Source of the DNA: DHVE2 group archaeon
Lineage (GTDB): Archaea > Thermoplasmatota > Thermoplasmata > Thermoplasmatales > Aciduliprofundaceae
NCBI GenBank assembly: GCA_015522955.1
Contig: WALG01000161.1
Location: 1 to 16,180, forward strand
Reading direction: 5' to 3'
Length of the DNA stretch: 16,180 bases
In this document: piece after piece, positions 1 to 6,645 of the stretch
Layout: each line of letters begins with the position of its first letter
Position numbering within the stretch: the stretch's first letter is position 1
Program-made: the position numbers and the translations under genes
The notes under the pieces: model-generated
What the model was told of the DNA's origin: nothing
Databases searched by the model: none
What the model saw: only the letters and a program-made list of their open reading frames with translations

Positions 1-102
1 CCATTTGACTTTTTGATGCGGGGTAAGATAAACTCCAATAAAAATTGTGATTACAAGAATTGCACCTATTTCGATTAACAGGATTTTCAATTTTCTGCTC
101 AT
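1..102 (-). CDS. Partial membrane protein, N-terminus only (unrecognised)
   Basis: An open minus-strand frame starts at ATG (complement of 100-102) and leaves the window after 34 codons. The peptide begins MSRKLKILLIEIGAIL and continues through a hydrophobic stretch (about residues 8-26) to TPHQKVKW. The pattern is a short basic N-terminus (Arg3, Lys4, Lys6), then one membrane helix or uncleaved signal anchor, then a polar segment. A TATA box at 125-133 lies about 26 nt upstream of the ATG, which fits a leaderless transcript and supports this as a real gene start. Too little is visible to name a family. A transporter permease, a secretion component or a single-pass anchored protein are all possible. 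Confidence 0.6.
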   Translation of the reverse strand, partial: MSRKLKILLIEIGAILVITIFIGVYLTPHQKVKW

Positions 103-124
103 TTACACTAAAGATAAATTTAAA

Positions 125-134
125 TTATATAAAT
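125..134 (-). promoter_or_regulatory. TATA box for the partial membrane protein
   Basis: On the minus strand this reads as a TTTATATAA-type box. Its centre is about 26 nt before the ATG at 102, so transcription would begin at or next to the start codon (leaderless). Confidence 0.5.
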
Positions 135-222
135 CTTTTTTGCTATTCATTGTTAGGACTCCATTCGTATGCTGTCCCATGTTATGTAAGGATATGTGAA
201 GGGAGGCATGCCAAAGGAAAAG

Positions 223-232
223 ATATTTTAAA
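223..232 (+). promoter_or_regulatory. Probable TATA box for the PHP-domain gene
   Basis: The AT-rich box ATATTTTAAA is centred about 27 nt upstream of ATG 255. This is the spacing expected if transcription starts on the initiator codon. There is no convincing Shine-Dalgarno site directly before 255, which fits a leaderless mRNA. The rest of the gap between 103 and 254 shows no other gene. Confidence 0.4.
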
Positions 233-254
233 TGAATGGGTTTATCCTCATGTT

Positions 255-956
255 ATGATGAATTTCCATATCCATACCACCTGGAGCGATGGAATATATA
301 CTCCCGAGATTATTGTAAAAGAAGCAATTAAGAAAAGGATGGAAAAAATAGGTATAACAGACCATTATCAAACCCGAAAGGTGAGTTCCATACCCTCTAA
401 ATATCTCACCATGTACCTCGAGGATATCCATGCTCTGAGGAAAAAGTATCGAGATATGGAAATTTATGCAGGAATAGAGGTAGATTTTTCACCGCGCACT
501 GATATCTCATCTCTACCAGACTTTAAGGGTTTTGATTTTGTCCTCTTTGAATATGTGCAGGACTCTCTCTGGGATGGGTATCCATTCTGGATGCTTCTGG
601 ATATCCGTAAAAAGATTGATGCTCCAGTTATTTTAGCACATAACGATCTCATGCGCAACTTTGGAAACACGGATATCAACGCATTTCTCCGCGTACTTGA
701 GGTTGATGAAATAGGGATAGAATTAAATACAAATCCAAATTATACCAAATTGGGCGAGCCCTATTACAGACTTGCCCCGGAAATCTTTGAAAGACTGAGA
801 AGATACAATATACCTGTGTCCATAGGTAGCGATTTGCATGAGGACCTTGAATATTTAGATGATGTGGAAGATGCTCTCTCTTTTATCCAAGAGACGCATC
901 TTGAAAAGAATTTAAAACTCTTTCTGAAAAGGATAGGTGATAAGTATGAAAGATAA
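255..956 (+). CDS. PHP-domain metal-dependent phosphoesterase
   Basis: A 233-residue protein of the PHP superfamily (polymerase and histidinol phosphatase type), expected to be a cytoplasmic hydrolase using two or three metal ions. Visible metal-binding motifs are HIH near the N-terminus (His5, His7) followed by SDG (Asp12), GITDH at 33-37, a conserved Glu in AGIEVDF, a His in LAHND, and the C-terminal GSDLHE. Together these cover the expected PHP ligand set. The open frame extends upstream to a TTG at 60, but the added residues look non-coding. The HIH motif normally sits within a few residues of the N-terminus, so I start at tandem ATG 255/258. The 3' end overlaps the SDR start by 11 nt, so the two genes are probably co-transcribed. 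Substrate is unknown; histidinol phosphatase activity should not be assumed. Confidence 0.85.
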   Translation: MMNFHIHTTWSDGIYTPEIIVKEAIKKRMEKIGITDHYQTRKVSSIPSKYLTMYLEDIHALRKKYRDMEIYAGIEVDFSPRTDISSLPDFKGFDFVLFEYVQDSLWDGYPFWMLLDIRKKIDAPVILAHNDLMRNFGNTDINAFLRVLEVDEIGIELNTNPNYTKLGEPYYRLAPEIFERLRRYNIPVSIGSDLHEDLEYLDDVEDALSFIQETHLEKNLKLFLKRIGDKYER

Positions 957-1749
957 GGTGGCAATTGTTTGCGGCTCCAGCCGAGGAATGGGAAGGGCCA
1001 TAGCAAGAAAATTTGCGGAATCGGGCGCCAAGGTTGTTATGGTGGCCCGCAACGAGGAAAATCTCCTGCAGAGTATGCGTGAGATTACAAGTGAAATTGT
1101 GCAGAATGGCGATAAGAATGTGATGAATCGGGTCATGGCCGTACCTGGAGATGTGACGAGAAAGGAAGACATAGAGCGAGTTGTGAGAGAGACCGTTGAG
1201 GAGTTTGGCACTGTGCATATTCTCGTGAACAATACAGGAGGCCCTCCTGCAGGATATTTTGAAGAACTAACCGATGAAGACTGGTACAGGGCAGTGGATT
1301 TAACACTTATGAGCGTCGTTCGCTTTACTAGACTCGTGGCTCCTTATATGAAGAAGCAGAACTGGGGCAGGATAATAAACATGACATCCATGAGCGTGAA
1401 ACAACCCATCGACAATCTGCTCCTCTCCAACTCCATACGTCTTGCTGTGGTGGGGCTGGCAAAGACGCTTGCACTTCAGTGGGCAAAATACGGAATAACG
1501 GTGAATAACGTTGCTCCCGGACCCATATACACCGAGAGAATTAAGGAACTCTCATGGGCCAGAGCAAAAAAAGAGGGTATTACATACGAGGAAGCCCTCA
1601 ATCTCTGGGTCAAAGAGGTACCTATGGGCAGGATGGGGCAGACAAAAGAGGTTGCTGAATTAGTAACGTTCCTTGCCTCTGAGCATGCGGGATATATCAC
1701 AGGTACCACGATTCAAATAGACGGAGGAGCCATTAAGTACGTGCTCTGA
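946..1749 (+). CDS. Short-chain dehydrogenase/reductase (SDR) with atypical active site
   Basis: A 267-residue SDR-fold protein, likely an NAD(P)-binding cytoplasmic enzyme. The N-terminal dinucleotide motif is GSSRGMG (10-16), a variant of TGxxxGxG. NNTGG near residue 95 corresponds to the NNAG motif, and VNNVAPGPI to the PG motif after the active site. The C-terminus has the usual ASEHAGYITGTTIQIDGG. The classical Ser-Tyr-Lys triad is altered: Ser148 is kept, but the Tyr position 13 residues on is Ser161 and the Lys position is Arg165, within the segment SNSIR. A subgroup annotated as beta-ketoacyl reductase-like SDR is known to depart from the motif in this way. I choose ATG 946 because a GGTGA site ends 5 nt upstream. 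The substrate cannot be predicted. Co-expression with the PHP gene is likely from the overlap. Confidence 0.9.
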   Translation: MKDKVAIVCGSSRGMGRAIARKFAESGAKVVMVARNEENLLQSMREITSEIVQNGDKNVMNRVMAVPGDVTRKEDIERVVRETVEEFGTVHILVNNTGGPPAGYFEELTDEDWYRAVDLTLMSVVRFTRLVAPYMKKQNWGRIINMTSMSVKQPIDNLLLSNSIRLAVVGLAKTLALQWAKYGITVNNVAPGPIYTERIKELSWARAKKEGITYEEALNLWVKEVPMGRMGQTKEVAELVTFLASEHAGYITGTTIQIDGGAIKYVL

Positions 1750-2824
1750 AATGGGTGAAAAAGAAAAGAAATACACCTGCAAATGCAAGAGTTGCCGATA
1801 GAAGCATGAGATAGCGATACCCTGGTATCAAGGCCATAAATGCTCCTCCCAGCAACGGCCCGAGAAATGCAGAGATTCCTATGGATGAATTCAATAATCC
1901 CGTGGCTGTGGCTTTTTCCTTATTGCGACTGGTAAGATACCTTAGAGAACCTACATACAGAAACGCCCATGATGCCGCAAGCATAACCTGTATCGGTATG
2001 AGAATCCAGATATTGGGTACGAAAAAATATGAGAGAAAGGTAAGAGCCGAAAGCAATAGTCCAACAAGCACCAAGGTCACATCTCTTTTTACATCTGTGT
2101 AATAATACATAAGGAAGAACTGTGCAGTGGAATTGATACCCATACTTGCCGCCTGCCAGAATGAATTTCCTCCTATGGATTTCACAAATAGTGGCCAGTA
2201 AGCCCATATCATGGTAGCCGAAGAGTGTCTGAAAATATAGGAGAGATACAATGTCCAGTTTCTTTTTATTATATCCTTGGGAAATAAAGGTATGCTTTTT
2301 ATTCTCATCCCTGTATCCTTTAGATTTAAACTCATAAGAAAGCCCAGAGCAAATACGATGGAGGAAAATACATACGTGACCTTAAATGGAAAGAACATGG
2401 AAATTAATCCGGCCAGATAAGCACCCGTAGCCCATCCTAGCGCACCAAACGCAGAGAGTTTCCCCATCTTCATCTTTGTATCATGGGCCATGGATACCAC
2501 GGCAGCCGGAAATATTCCCGCGGAGAATCCTGCAAATATCCTTAGGATGAGAAGCGTATAGTAATCCCTGTAAAAATATTGCATAAAAAACACAAAGGAT
2601 GCGATTAGAAAGCCTGTCATAATGAAAATCTTTCTACCATGTAAATCTGCGAGCCTACCAAATATCCAAGAGGAGAGGAAATATGCCAGATTATAGAGGG
2701 AGTAAATGATGGCTATCTCAAACATATTTGCCCCTACCTGCGCGGCAATTCTCGGTGTGTAACTTATTGAAAGCATTATAGAGGTATAACTTATGACCTG
2801 AATGAGATATATTTTTCCCTTCAC
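1733..2824 (-). CDS. Major facilitator superfamily transporter
   Basis: A polytopic membrane protein of about 363 residues with many hydrophobic helices. The loop signature GRLADLHGRK after the second helix is MFS motif A. The hydrophobic pattern suggests roughly 11-12 helices. Substrate is unknown; the general look is of a small-molecule or drug efflux carrier. Start choice is uncertain: the frame is open to a TTG at 2866, while an ATG at 2862 is out of frame. I prefer GTG 2824, giving M-KGKIYLIQ directly before helix 1, because an AATTAAAC box lies about 26 nt upstream and would give a leaderless message. The 3' end overlaps the convergent SDR gene by 17 nt, so the two messages are complementary at their tails. 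Confidence 0.85.
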   Translation of the reverse strand: MKGKIYLIQVISYTSIMLSISYTPRIAAQVGANMFEIAIIYSLYNLAYFLSSWIFGRLADLHGRKIFIMTGFLIASFVFFMQYFYRDYYTLLILRIFAGFSAGIFPAAVVSMAHDTKMKMGKLSAFGALGWATGAYLAGLISMFFPFKVTYVFSSIVFALGFLMSLNLKDTGMRIKSIPLFPKDIIKRNWTLYLSYIFRHSSATMIWAYWPLFVKSIGGNSFWQAASMGINSTAQFFLMYYYTDVKRDVTLVLVGLLLSALTFLSYFFVPNIWILIPIQVMLAASWAFLYVGSLRYLTSRNKEKATATGLLNSSIGISAFLGPLLGGAFMALIPGYRYLMLLSATLAFAGVFLFFFTHFRART

Positions 2825-2844
2825 GGAGGGAGAATGGCATGGAT

Positions 2845-2852
2845 GTTTAATT
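2845..2852 (-). promoter_or_regulatory. TATA-like box for the MFS transporter
   Basis: It reads AATTAAAC on the minus strand, centred about 25 nt upstream of the chosen GTG at 2824. It lies inside the alternative TTG-started reading frame, so if it is the true promoter the first 14 codons of that longer frame are not transcribed. Confidence 0.35.
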
Positions 2853-2877
2853 GCTTTTCCATGCAATTATAGTGAAG

Positions 2878-2885
2878 TTTTTAAT
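2878..2885 (+). promoter_or_regulatory. TATA-like box for the GNAT gene
   Basis: TTTTTAAT is centred about 29 nt upstream of ATG 2911, as expected for a leaderless transcript. It sits about 33 nt from the divergent MFS box, so the two promoters are back to back. Confidence 0.4.
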
Positions 2886-2910
2886 CCATCAGTAATTATG
2901 AATAAACTGC

Positions 2911-3375
2911 ATGAAAGTAGAAAGAATAACTATTCGAAAGGGTAGCCGGGAGGATTTGCAAAAAATGCCTCACATGCTCATGGAGGCCTACCGAGGAATA
3001 GAGGAATACGGGGAAAAAGATATAGACAAAGCAAGAAGATATATAGAAGGCCTCTACCAAGAAGATCCAGAATGCTTTTTTGTTGCTGAAATAGAAGGAG
3101 AGATTATAGGATTTATTTTCTGTAACCGTTTCTGGTACAGTAAATTCGAGCACTCGCAAGTAGGTGCGATACATGAAATAGTTGTGGTACCAGCCTACAG
3201 ACACGAGGGGATAGGTAAAATGCTTATAGAAAAAGCCATGGAGGCCTTAAATTCCTCAAAAATAGAATTATGGGTAGGAGAGAAAAATAAGGAGGCAATA
3301 AAACTCTACGAAAATCTTGGATTCCAAAGAAAAGAAAAGATAGGAAAATGGTTGAGAATGGTTTATATGGCATAG
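2911..3375 (+). CDS. GNAT-family N-acetyltransferase
   Basis: A 154-residue single-domain acetyltransferase that would transfer acetyl from acetyl-CoA to an amine on a small molecule or protein. The core motif A is clear: a β4 strand ending IVVVP, then YRHEGIGKMLIEKAM, where R-x-x-G-x-G binds the CoA pyrophosphate. The C-terminal motif B region reads NKEAIKLYENLGF, the hallmark Y-E-x-x-G-F of RimI-like GNATs. Resemblance to RimI is general and the acceptor cannot be told. The ATG at 2911 follows a TATA-like box with leaderless spacing. The last 13 nt overlap the convergent rpoP gene, so transcripts from this gene could be antisense to the end of the exosome operon. Confidence 0.9.
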   Translation: MKVERITIRKGSREDLQKMPHMLMEAYRGIEEYGEKDIDKARRYIEGLYQEDPECFFVAEIEGEIIGFIFCNRFWYSKFEHSQVGAIHEIVVVPAYRHEGIGKMLIEKAMEALNSSKIELWVGEKNKEAIKLYENLGFQRKEKIGKWLRMVYMA

Positions 3376-3494
3376 ACTACTTTTTTCATATTTGGTCTCT
3401 CTTTGTAGAACATTCTACTACCACATTCGCACTCTAATTGCATAACGCCTAACTCACTGATGAGGGGTTTCCCACATCTTATACACCTATACAT
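3363..3494 (-). CDS. rpoP: DNA-directed RNA polymerase subunit Rpo12 (RpoP)
   Basis: A 43-residue zinc-ribbon protein, the archaeal counterpart of eukaryotic Rpb12 and a structural subunit of RNA polymerase. The peptide begins MYRCIRCGKPL and includes CGSRMFYKERP, the diagnostic Rpo12 tail in which a C-G-x-R motif precedes YKxRP. Cys4 and Cys7 form the first knuckle. The second pair is Cys22-Glu-Cys24, a C-x-C instead of the usual C-x2-C. Its ATG lies within the end of rpl37ae (8-nt overlap), so translation is probably coupled. The 3' end overlaps the convergent GNAT gene by 13 nt. RpoP following L37Ae is the classic archaeal exosome-superoperon order, which supports the call despite the small size. 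Confidence 0.9.
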   Translation of the reverse strand: MYRCIRCGKPLISELGVMQLECECGSRMFYKERPNMKKVVYAI

Positions 3495-3741
3495 TTACCC
3501 TCACTCTCCTCCATTCCTTATATACGTCAGGCGTATATGCAGCACCTGCAAACTTCAAACCGCAATGAGTACAAACCCAGATACCTGTGGATAATCGTTT
3601 CACAGAGTAATGGTGACATCTTGGACAAAGATGTTTCTTTTCTTTTTCCTTCATTGTCTCTGCCCAGCGGTAACGCAGTGATATCCCATATCTTGGGCCG
3701 AAACGCCCTGCAATACCCACCTTCTTAGTCCTCTTTGCCAT
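3487..3741 (-). CDS. rpl37ae: 50S ribosomal protein L37Ae (eL43)
   Basis: An 84-residue ribosomal protein beginning MAKRTKKVGIAGRFGPRYG, the typical basic L37Ae N-terminus. The zinc ribbon is Cys39-x2-Cys42 and Cys57-x2-Cys60, with HHYSVKRLSTGIW between the pairs. It is a structural protein of the large subunit. The frame is open to a TTG at 3753, but ATG 3741 is preceded by GGTGAT with a 4-nt spacer and gives the family N-terminus. The start overlaps the end of rrp42 by 17 nt, and the stop overlaps rpoP by 8 nt. Confidence 0.95.
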   Translation of the reverse strand: MAKRTKKVGIAGRFGPRYGISLRYRWAETMKEKEKKHLCPRCHHYSVKRLSTGIWVCTHCGLKFAGAAYTPDVYKEWRRVRVNV

Positions 3742-4537
3742 CTGAATCACCAAGAATAATTTCTCTAACCTTTCGGCCGATATCCATACTCATATTTATA
3801 ACTTTCTGCACTTCCTCATAGGTAAACGTGCCGCTGAGTCCCTTTTGCATAGCATTTATGTGACCTTCCTCGTTGGTGGTTACTGTTAGTCGAGCGGATG
3901 CAATGCTCTCCTCATCAAGATTTGGATCTGCTACCATCCAGTCTCCAATCTTACCAAAAGTTACGGGCACTGGATAATGCTGTACAGGCAACTTGAAATC
4001 ATCGCCTAGTTCATGTTTTGAAGCGGGAACCATAGCATTTGCGAGAGCAGCAAGGGCACCGTAACCTGAGGCATCGAAGAGATTTCCATCATAGTCAAGC
4101 ACATGGATATCTACAAAAACAACCCATACATTCTCGCCTTCTTCTATAACCAGTTTCTCAAGATCAATTGCATGGCCTTCCCTAATTCCCCGATCTACAA
4201 CTCTTGCCAATTCTACGGCCTCCTCTCCGGGTGGCCCAGGTTCAAATGTAGGTGATGCAAGAGGTGCGAGTTCTGCGTTTGTGGCGAGAATTCCACTGTT
4301 GGGCGTGTCAGGAAACGGCGCACCTGGCTCTATTTTAATGCCCACAAGAACCTTGGTATTACCCAGTTCAACCAAAGCAGAGCCCTCAGCCCTTTCAACA
4401 TATCCCTTTGTTATCTTAAGGGGTCTTATCTCATCAAATTTCCTGCCATCTATCCTTGTGCCTTTAGAGGCTAGTCTATGTATGTAATTTTTTTCCATTT
4501 CAGATATTACCCCAGCGGTAAACTTGGAATTGGACAT
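3725..4537 (-). CDS. rrp42: Exosome complex component Rrp42
   Basis: A 270-residue RNase PH-fold protein and the non-catalytic partner of Rrp41 in the hexameric ring of the archaeal exosome, which degrades and tails RNA 3'->5'. Family features are RIDGRKFDEIRPL near residue 30, EGSALVELGNTKVL, the RGIREGHAIDLEKL helix region, and DIHVLDYDGNLFDA. Length is normal for archaeal Rrp42. The ATG abuts the rrp41 stop (TAAATG) and is preceded by GGAGGTGG, a strong Shine-Dalgarno site inside the end of rrp41, so expression of the two ring subunits is probably coupled. The order SBDS-rrp4-rrp41-rrp42 matches the conserved archaeal exosome cluster. Confidence 0.97.
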   Translation of the reverse strand: MSNSKFTAGVISEMEKNYIHRLASKGTRIDGRKFDEIRPLKITKGYVERAEGSALVELGNTKVLVGIKIEPGAPFPDTPNSGILATNAELAPLASPTFEPGPPGEEAVELARVVDRGIREGHAIDLEKLVIEEGENVWVVFVDIHVLDYDGNLFDASGYGALAALANAMVPASKHELGDDFKLPVQHYPVPVTFGKIGDWMVADPNLDEESIASARLTVTTNEEGHINAMQKGLSGTFTYEEVQKVINMSMDIGRKVREIILGDSDGKED

Positions 4538-5263
4538 TTACTCCACCTCCATGTATTTTCTCTTTAAAGCCTCGATCTGCATTTTGTGAATGCTCTGCGT
4601 AGCCTCAAATGTCATATCCATGGCGGCTTTGAGTTCCTCGTAAGTCATATCACCATCCATCTGAAGAAGTGCAATCTCCTTAGTTCGAGGCAAAATTGCC
4701 ATGGGAACATCTGCTTCTCCGTAGTTATCCTCTTCCTTGTTGAGATCTAGAACAACCACACCATCTACCTTGCCTGCAGCACAGCCTACAATAAGGTCTC
4801 GCATAGGGATACCTGCATCCGCCAATGCAAGGGCTGCCACCGTTATACCGGCCACACGGGTACCCGCATCAGCCTGAAGAACTTCAATATAAACATCTAT
4901 GCTTGTTCTGGGATACTTCTCAACAAAGATCACACTCTCAAGTGCCTCACTTATAACCTTACCAAGTTCTATGGATCTTCTATCGGGCCCTGGTCTCTTA
5001 CGTTCATCCACACTAAATGCCGCCATGCTGTATCTTGCCCTAACTATCGCCTTATCAGGCTCCTGCACATGCTTGGGATATGCTTCTCTCGGTCCATAAA
5101 CTGCAGCCATTATCCGGTTTCCGCCCCATTCAATATAGGCAGAGCCATCGGCTCTTTGAAGTACTCCGACTTTCATCTTAATAGGACGTAATTGATTAGG
5201 GAGCCTGCCATCAATGCGCAATCCATTATCATCTATAAGTTTGATATCACTCTTCATTCCCAT
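4538..5263 (-). CDS. rrp41: Exosome complex exonuclease Rrp41
   Basis: The 241-residue catalytic RNase PH subunit of the archaeal exosome, a phosphate-dependent 3'->5' exoribonuclease. Near the N-terminus is LRIDGRLPNQLRPI. The RNA- and phosphate-binding loop KRPGPDRRSIELG carries Arg95-Arg96. The active-site loop has Asp179 and Asp185 in EEDNYGEADVP. These match the residues known to be essential in other archaeal Rrp41 proteins. In-frame starts are GTG 5272, ATG 5263 and ATG 5257; GAGGTGA ends 5 nt before 5263, so I choose that one. The start overlaps the end of rrp4 by 17 nt, and the stop abuts rrp42. Confidence 0.97.
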   Translation of the reverse strand: MGMKSDIKLIDDNGLRIDGRLPNQLRPIKMKVGVLQRADGSAYIEWGGNRIMAAVYGPREAYPKHVQEPDKAIVRARYSMAAFSVDERKRPGPDRRSIELGKVISEALESVIFVEKYPRTSIDVYIEVLQADAGTRVAGITVAALALADAGIPMRDLIVGCAAGKVDGVVVLDLNKEEDNYGEADVPMAILPRTKEIALLQMDGDMTYEELKAAMDMTFEATQSIHKMQIEALKRKYMEVE

Positions 5264-5939
5264 TGCCTTCACCTCTTTCTTCTTCCAAAAATGCCTTTAT
5301 TCTGTCTGTGAGTCCATAGGTATGTGCCTCATTTTCAATCATTCTTATGGCTTTTATCACGGTGACTATACCTTCAGGAGGTCCAGAAACCCATATAATT
5401 CCATTCTGACCCACATAAATTCTACATCCTGTGTAATCTTTTAGCATCTGAATCATAGAACCTCCTTTTCCAATAACACGGGGTACTTTGGAGGGAGATA
5501 TTTCTATGAGATGCCCTCCTTCTAATTTGCGAAGACCCTGTTCCTTCAACGTTATCCATACCTGTCCCAGTTCATTCACGTTGCTTACCTTAGCGAGTAT
5601 AACATCGCCAATTGATAGATATCTCGCAGTGTATCCAAAGTCCACATGCCATGGAACATCGTTCACATGCAAAGGTGCATAATAGGGTGCCCTTATATCA
5701 ACAACCCAGTTCACAGGTGCTACGTCAATCACTTTTCCTATCACTTTATCTCCTTTTTTAGGAATATAGCACCCGGATAGGGGTACAACATTTACATATC
5801 CAGCACGGGTTTCAAGAATACCCAAATACGAGGAATATAATTTCCCATTTTCCACAAAGACCCCTTTTCCGGGTTTGCCGTTCTCCAATATCTCTTCACC
5901 CGGTACAACTATTTTTCGAATACCTATTTTTTCATCCAT
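5247..5939 (-). CDS. rrp4: Exosome RNA-binding cap protein Rrp4
   Basis: A protein of about 230 residues that caps the exosome ring and guides RNA substrates in. Three regions are visible. The N-terminal domain includes KIVVPGEEILENGKPGKGVF. An S1 domain starts around KKGDKVIGKVIDVAPVNW. A C-terminal KH domain has VIGKGGSMIQMLKDYTGC, where GKGG is the GxxG loop. The C-terminus is acidic (EEERGEGNGNEE). Two ATGs compete: 5945, which overlaps the SBDS stop as TAATG but sits only 2 nt from GGAGG, and 5939, 8 nt from it. I choose 5939 on spacing; the difference is two residues. The gene lies between SBDS and rrp41 in the conserved cluster. Confidence 0.95.
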   Translation of the reverse strand: MDEKIGIRKIVVPGEEILENGKPGKGVFVENGKLYSSYLGILETRAGYVNVVPLSGCYIPKKGDKVIGKVIDVAPVNWVVDIRAPYYAPLHVNDVPWHVDFGYTARYLSIGDVILAKVSNVNELGQVWITLKEQGLRKLEGGHLIEISPSKVPRVIGKGGSMIQMLKDYTGCRIYVGQNGIIWVSGPPEGIVTVIKAIRMIENEAHTYGLTDRIKAFLEEERGEGNGNEE

Positions 5940-5944
5940 ATTCA

Positions 5945-6643
5945 TTACCTCCTCAAAATCTTGGTTTGAATATTACCACGCGTTTTTTTATTTAATATAT
6001 CAAAAAATTCAGCCTGAATTCCAGCAGGAATTTCAACCACACAAATCCAAGAACCATCCTTCTCCCATTCCTCTTGAAGAATCGTGCCTATTTTGGAAAT
6101 TTCGCCATAAACCTTACCGTAATTCTCCCCACTTACTTTAACTGCCACTTTAATCTTCTCAAATTTTATAGGAATTATAGGCCTTATAGCCTTAAGAACC
6201 ATAGGTATCTGTTCCTCCACGGATTTCAATGGGTCAATATGAACCTTTGCCTCCTCCATTGCCAGTTCTATTCTCTTAGGTGGATGTGGTGTCTTGGTCT
6301 GAGGGTTTATTGCATTCCTTGCAATTTCCATTATTATTCTCTTCTTCTTCTCCTCTAGCATCTTACGGCGCTGCTCTGTGGTGAGTTGAACCTGCCCCTT
6401 AAGAATTATCTCTCGAGCAACCTCATTCACATCTTCAATGCCAAAAACCTCTTTTATAGCCTCCTCACCTGCACGCTCACCTTTTTTTGCATCTTTGAAA
6501 ATCTCGTCTATAACCATAAAGTCGACAACATTCTTTATCTTTCCTGATTTGATGTCATCTATGGCATCCGGATCAACCATTATTTCAAAACGATGGCCTT
6601 TATGCTCGTACCTGGCAATTATTGCATCCTCGAGTTTAACCAT
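5945..6643 (-). CDS. Ribosome maturation protein SBDS homologue (Sdo1)
   Basis: A 232-residue SBDS family protein. In archaea and eukaryotes SBDS acts late in 60S maturation, helping release the anti-association factor aIF6/eIF6. The N-terminal FYSH domain begins MVKLEDAIIARYEHKGHRFEIMVDP. Then come AKKGERAGEEAIKEVFG, the central helical domain with TTEQRRKMLEEKKKRI and NPQTKTPHPPKRIELAMEEA, and a ferredoxin-like C-terminal domain. Length is normal. ATG 6649 overlaps the psmA stop (ATGA) but lies only 1 nt from GAGG; ATG 6643 has a 7-nt spacer and gives the family N-terminus, so I choose it. It is second in the exosome superoperon. Confidence 0.96.
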   Translation of the reverse strand: MVKLEDAIIARYEHKGHRFEIMVDPDAIDDIKSGKIKNVVDFMVIDEIFKDAKKGERAGEEAIKEVFGIEDVNEVAREIILKGQVQLTTEQRRKMLEEKKKRIIMEIARNAINPQTKTPHPPKRIELAMEEAKVHIDPLKSVEEQIPMVLKAIRPIIPIKFEKIKVAVKVSGENYGKVYGEISKIGTILQEEWEKDGSWICVVEIPAGIQAEFFDILNKKTRGNIQTKILRR

Positions 6644-6645
6644 TT

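Noticed and set aside
201..231. Seven-codon minigene after GGGAGG, with an 8-bp palindrome GGCATGCC at 205-212
   Set aside because: The purine site is only 1 nt from the ATG, the peptide is tiny, and the predicted start of transcription is downstream. A single short palindrome is expected by chance.
60..254. Upstream extension of the PHP protein to a TTG start, adding about 65 residues
   Set aside because: The extension is not conserved-looking, would displace the HIH motif far from the N-terminus, and overlaps the divergent promoter and start of the partial membrane protein.
883..1232. Open frames of just over 100 codons on the minus strand opposite the PHP/SDR junction
   Set aside because: They are antisense shadows of two clear genes, with no family resemblance and no promoter or ribosome site.
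2825..2866. Extended MFS N-terminus from TTG 2866, or the ATG at 2862
   Set aside because: ATG 2862 is out of frame and stops after 13 codons. The TTG extension overlaps the likely TATA box and adds a His/Cys/Pro-rich stretch unlike an MFS N-terminus, though it is not excluded.
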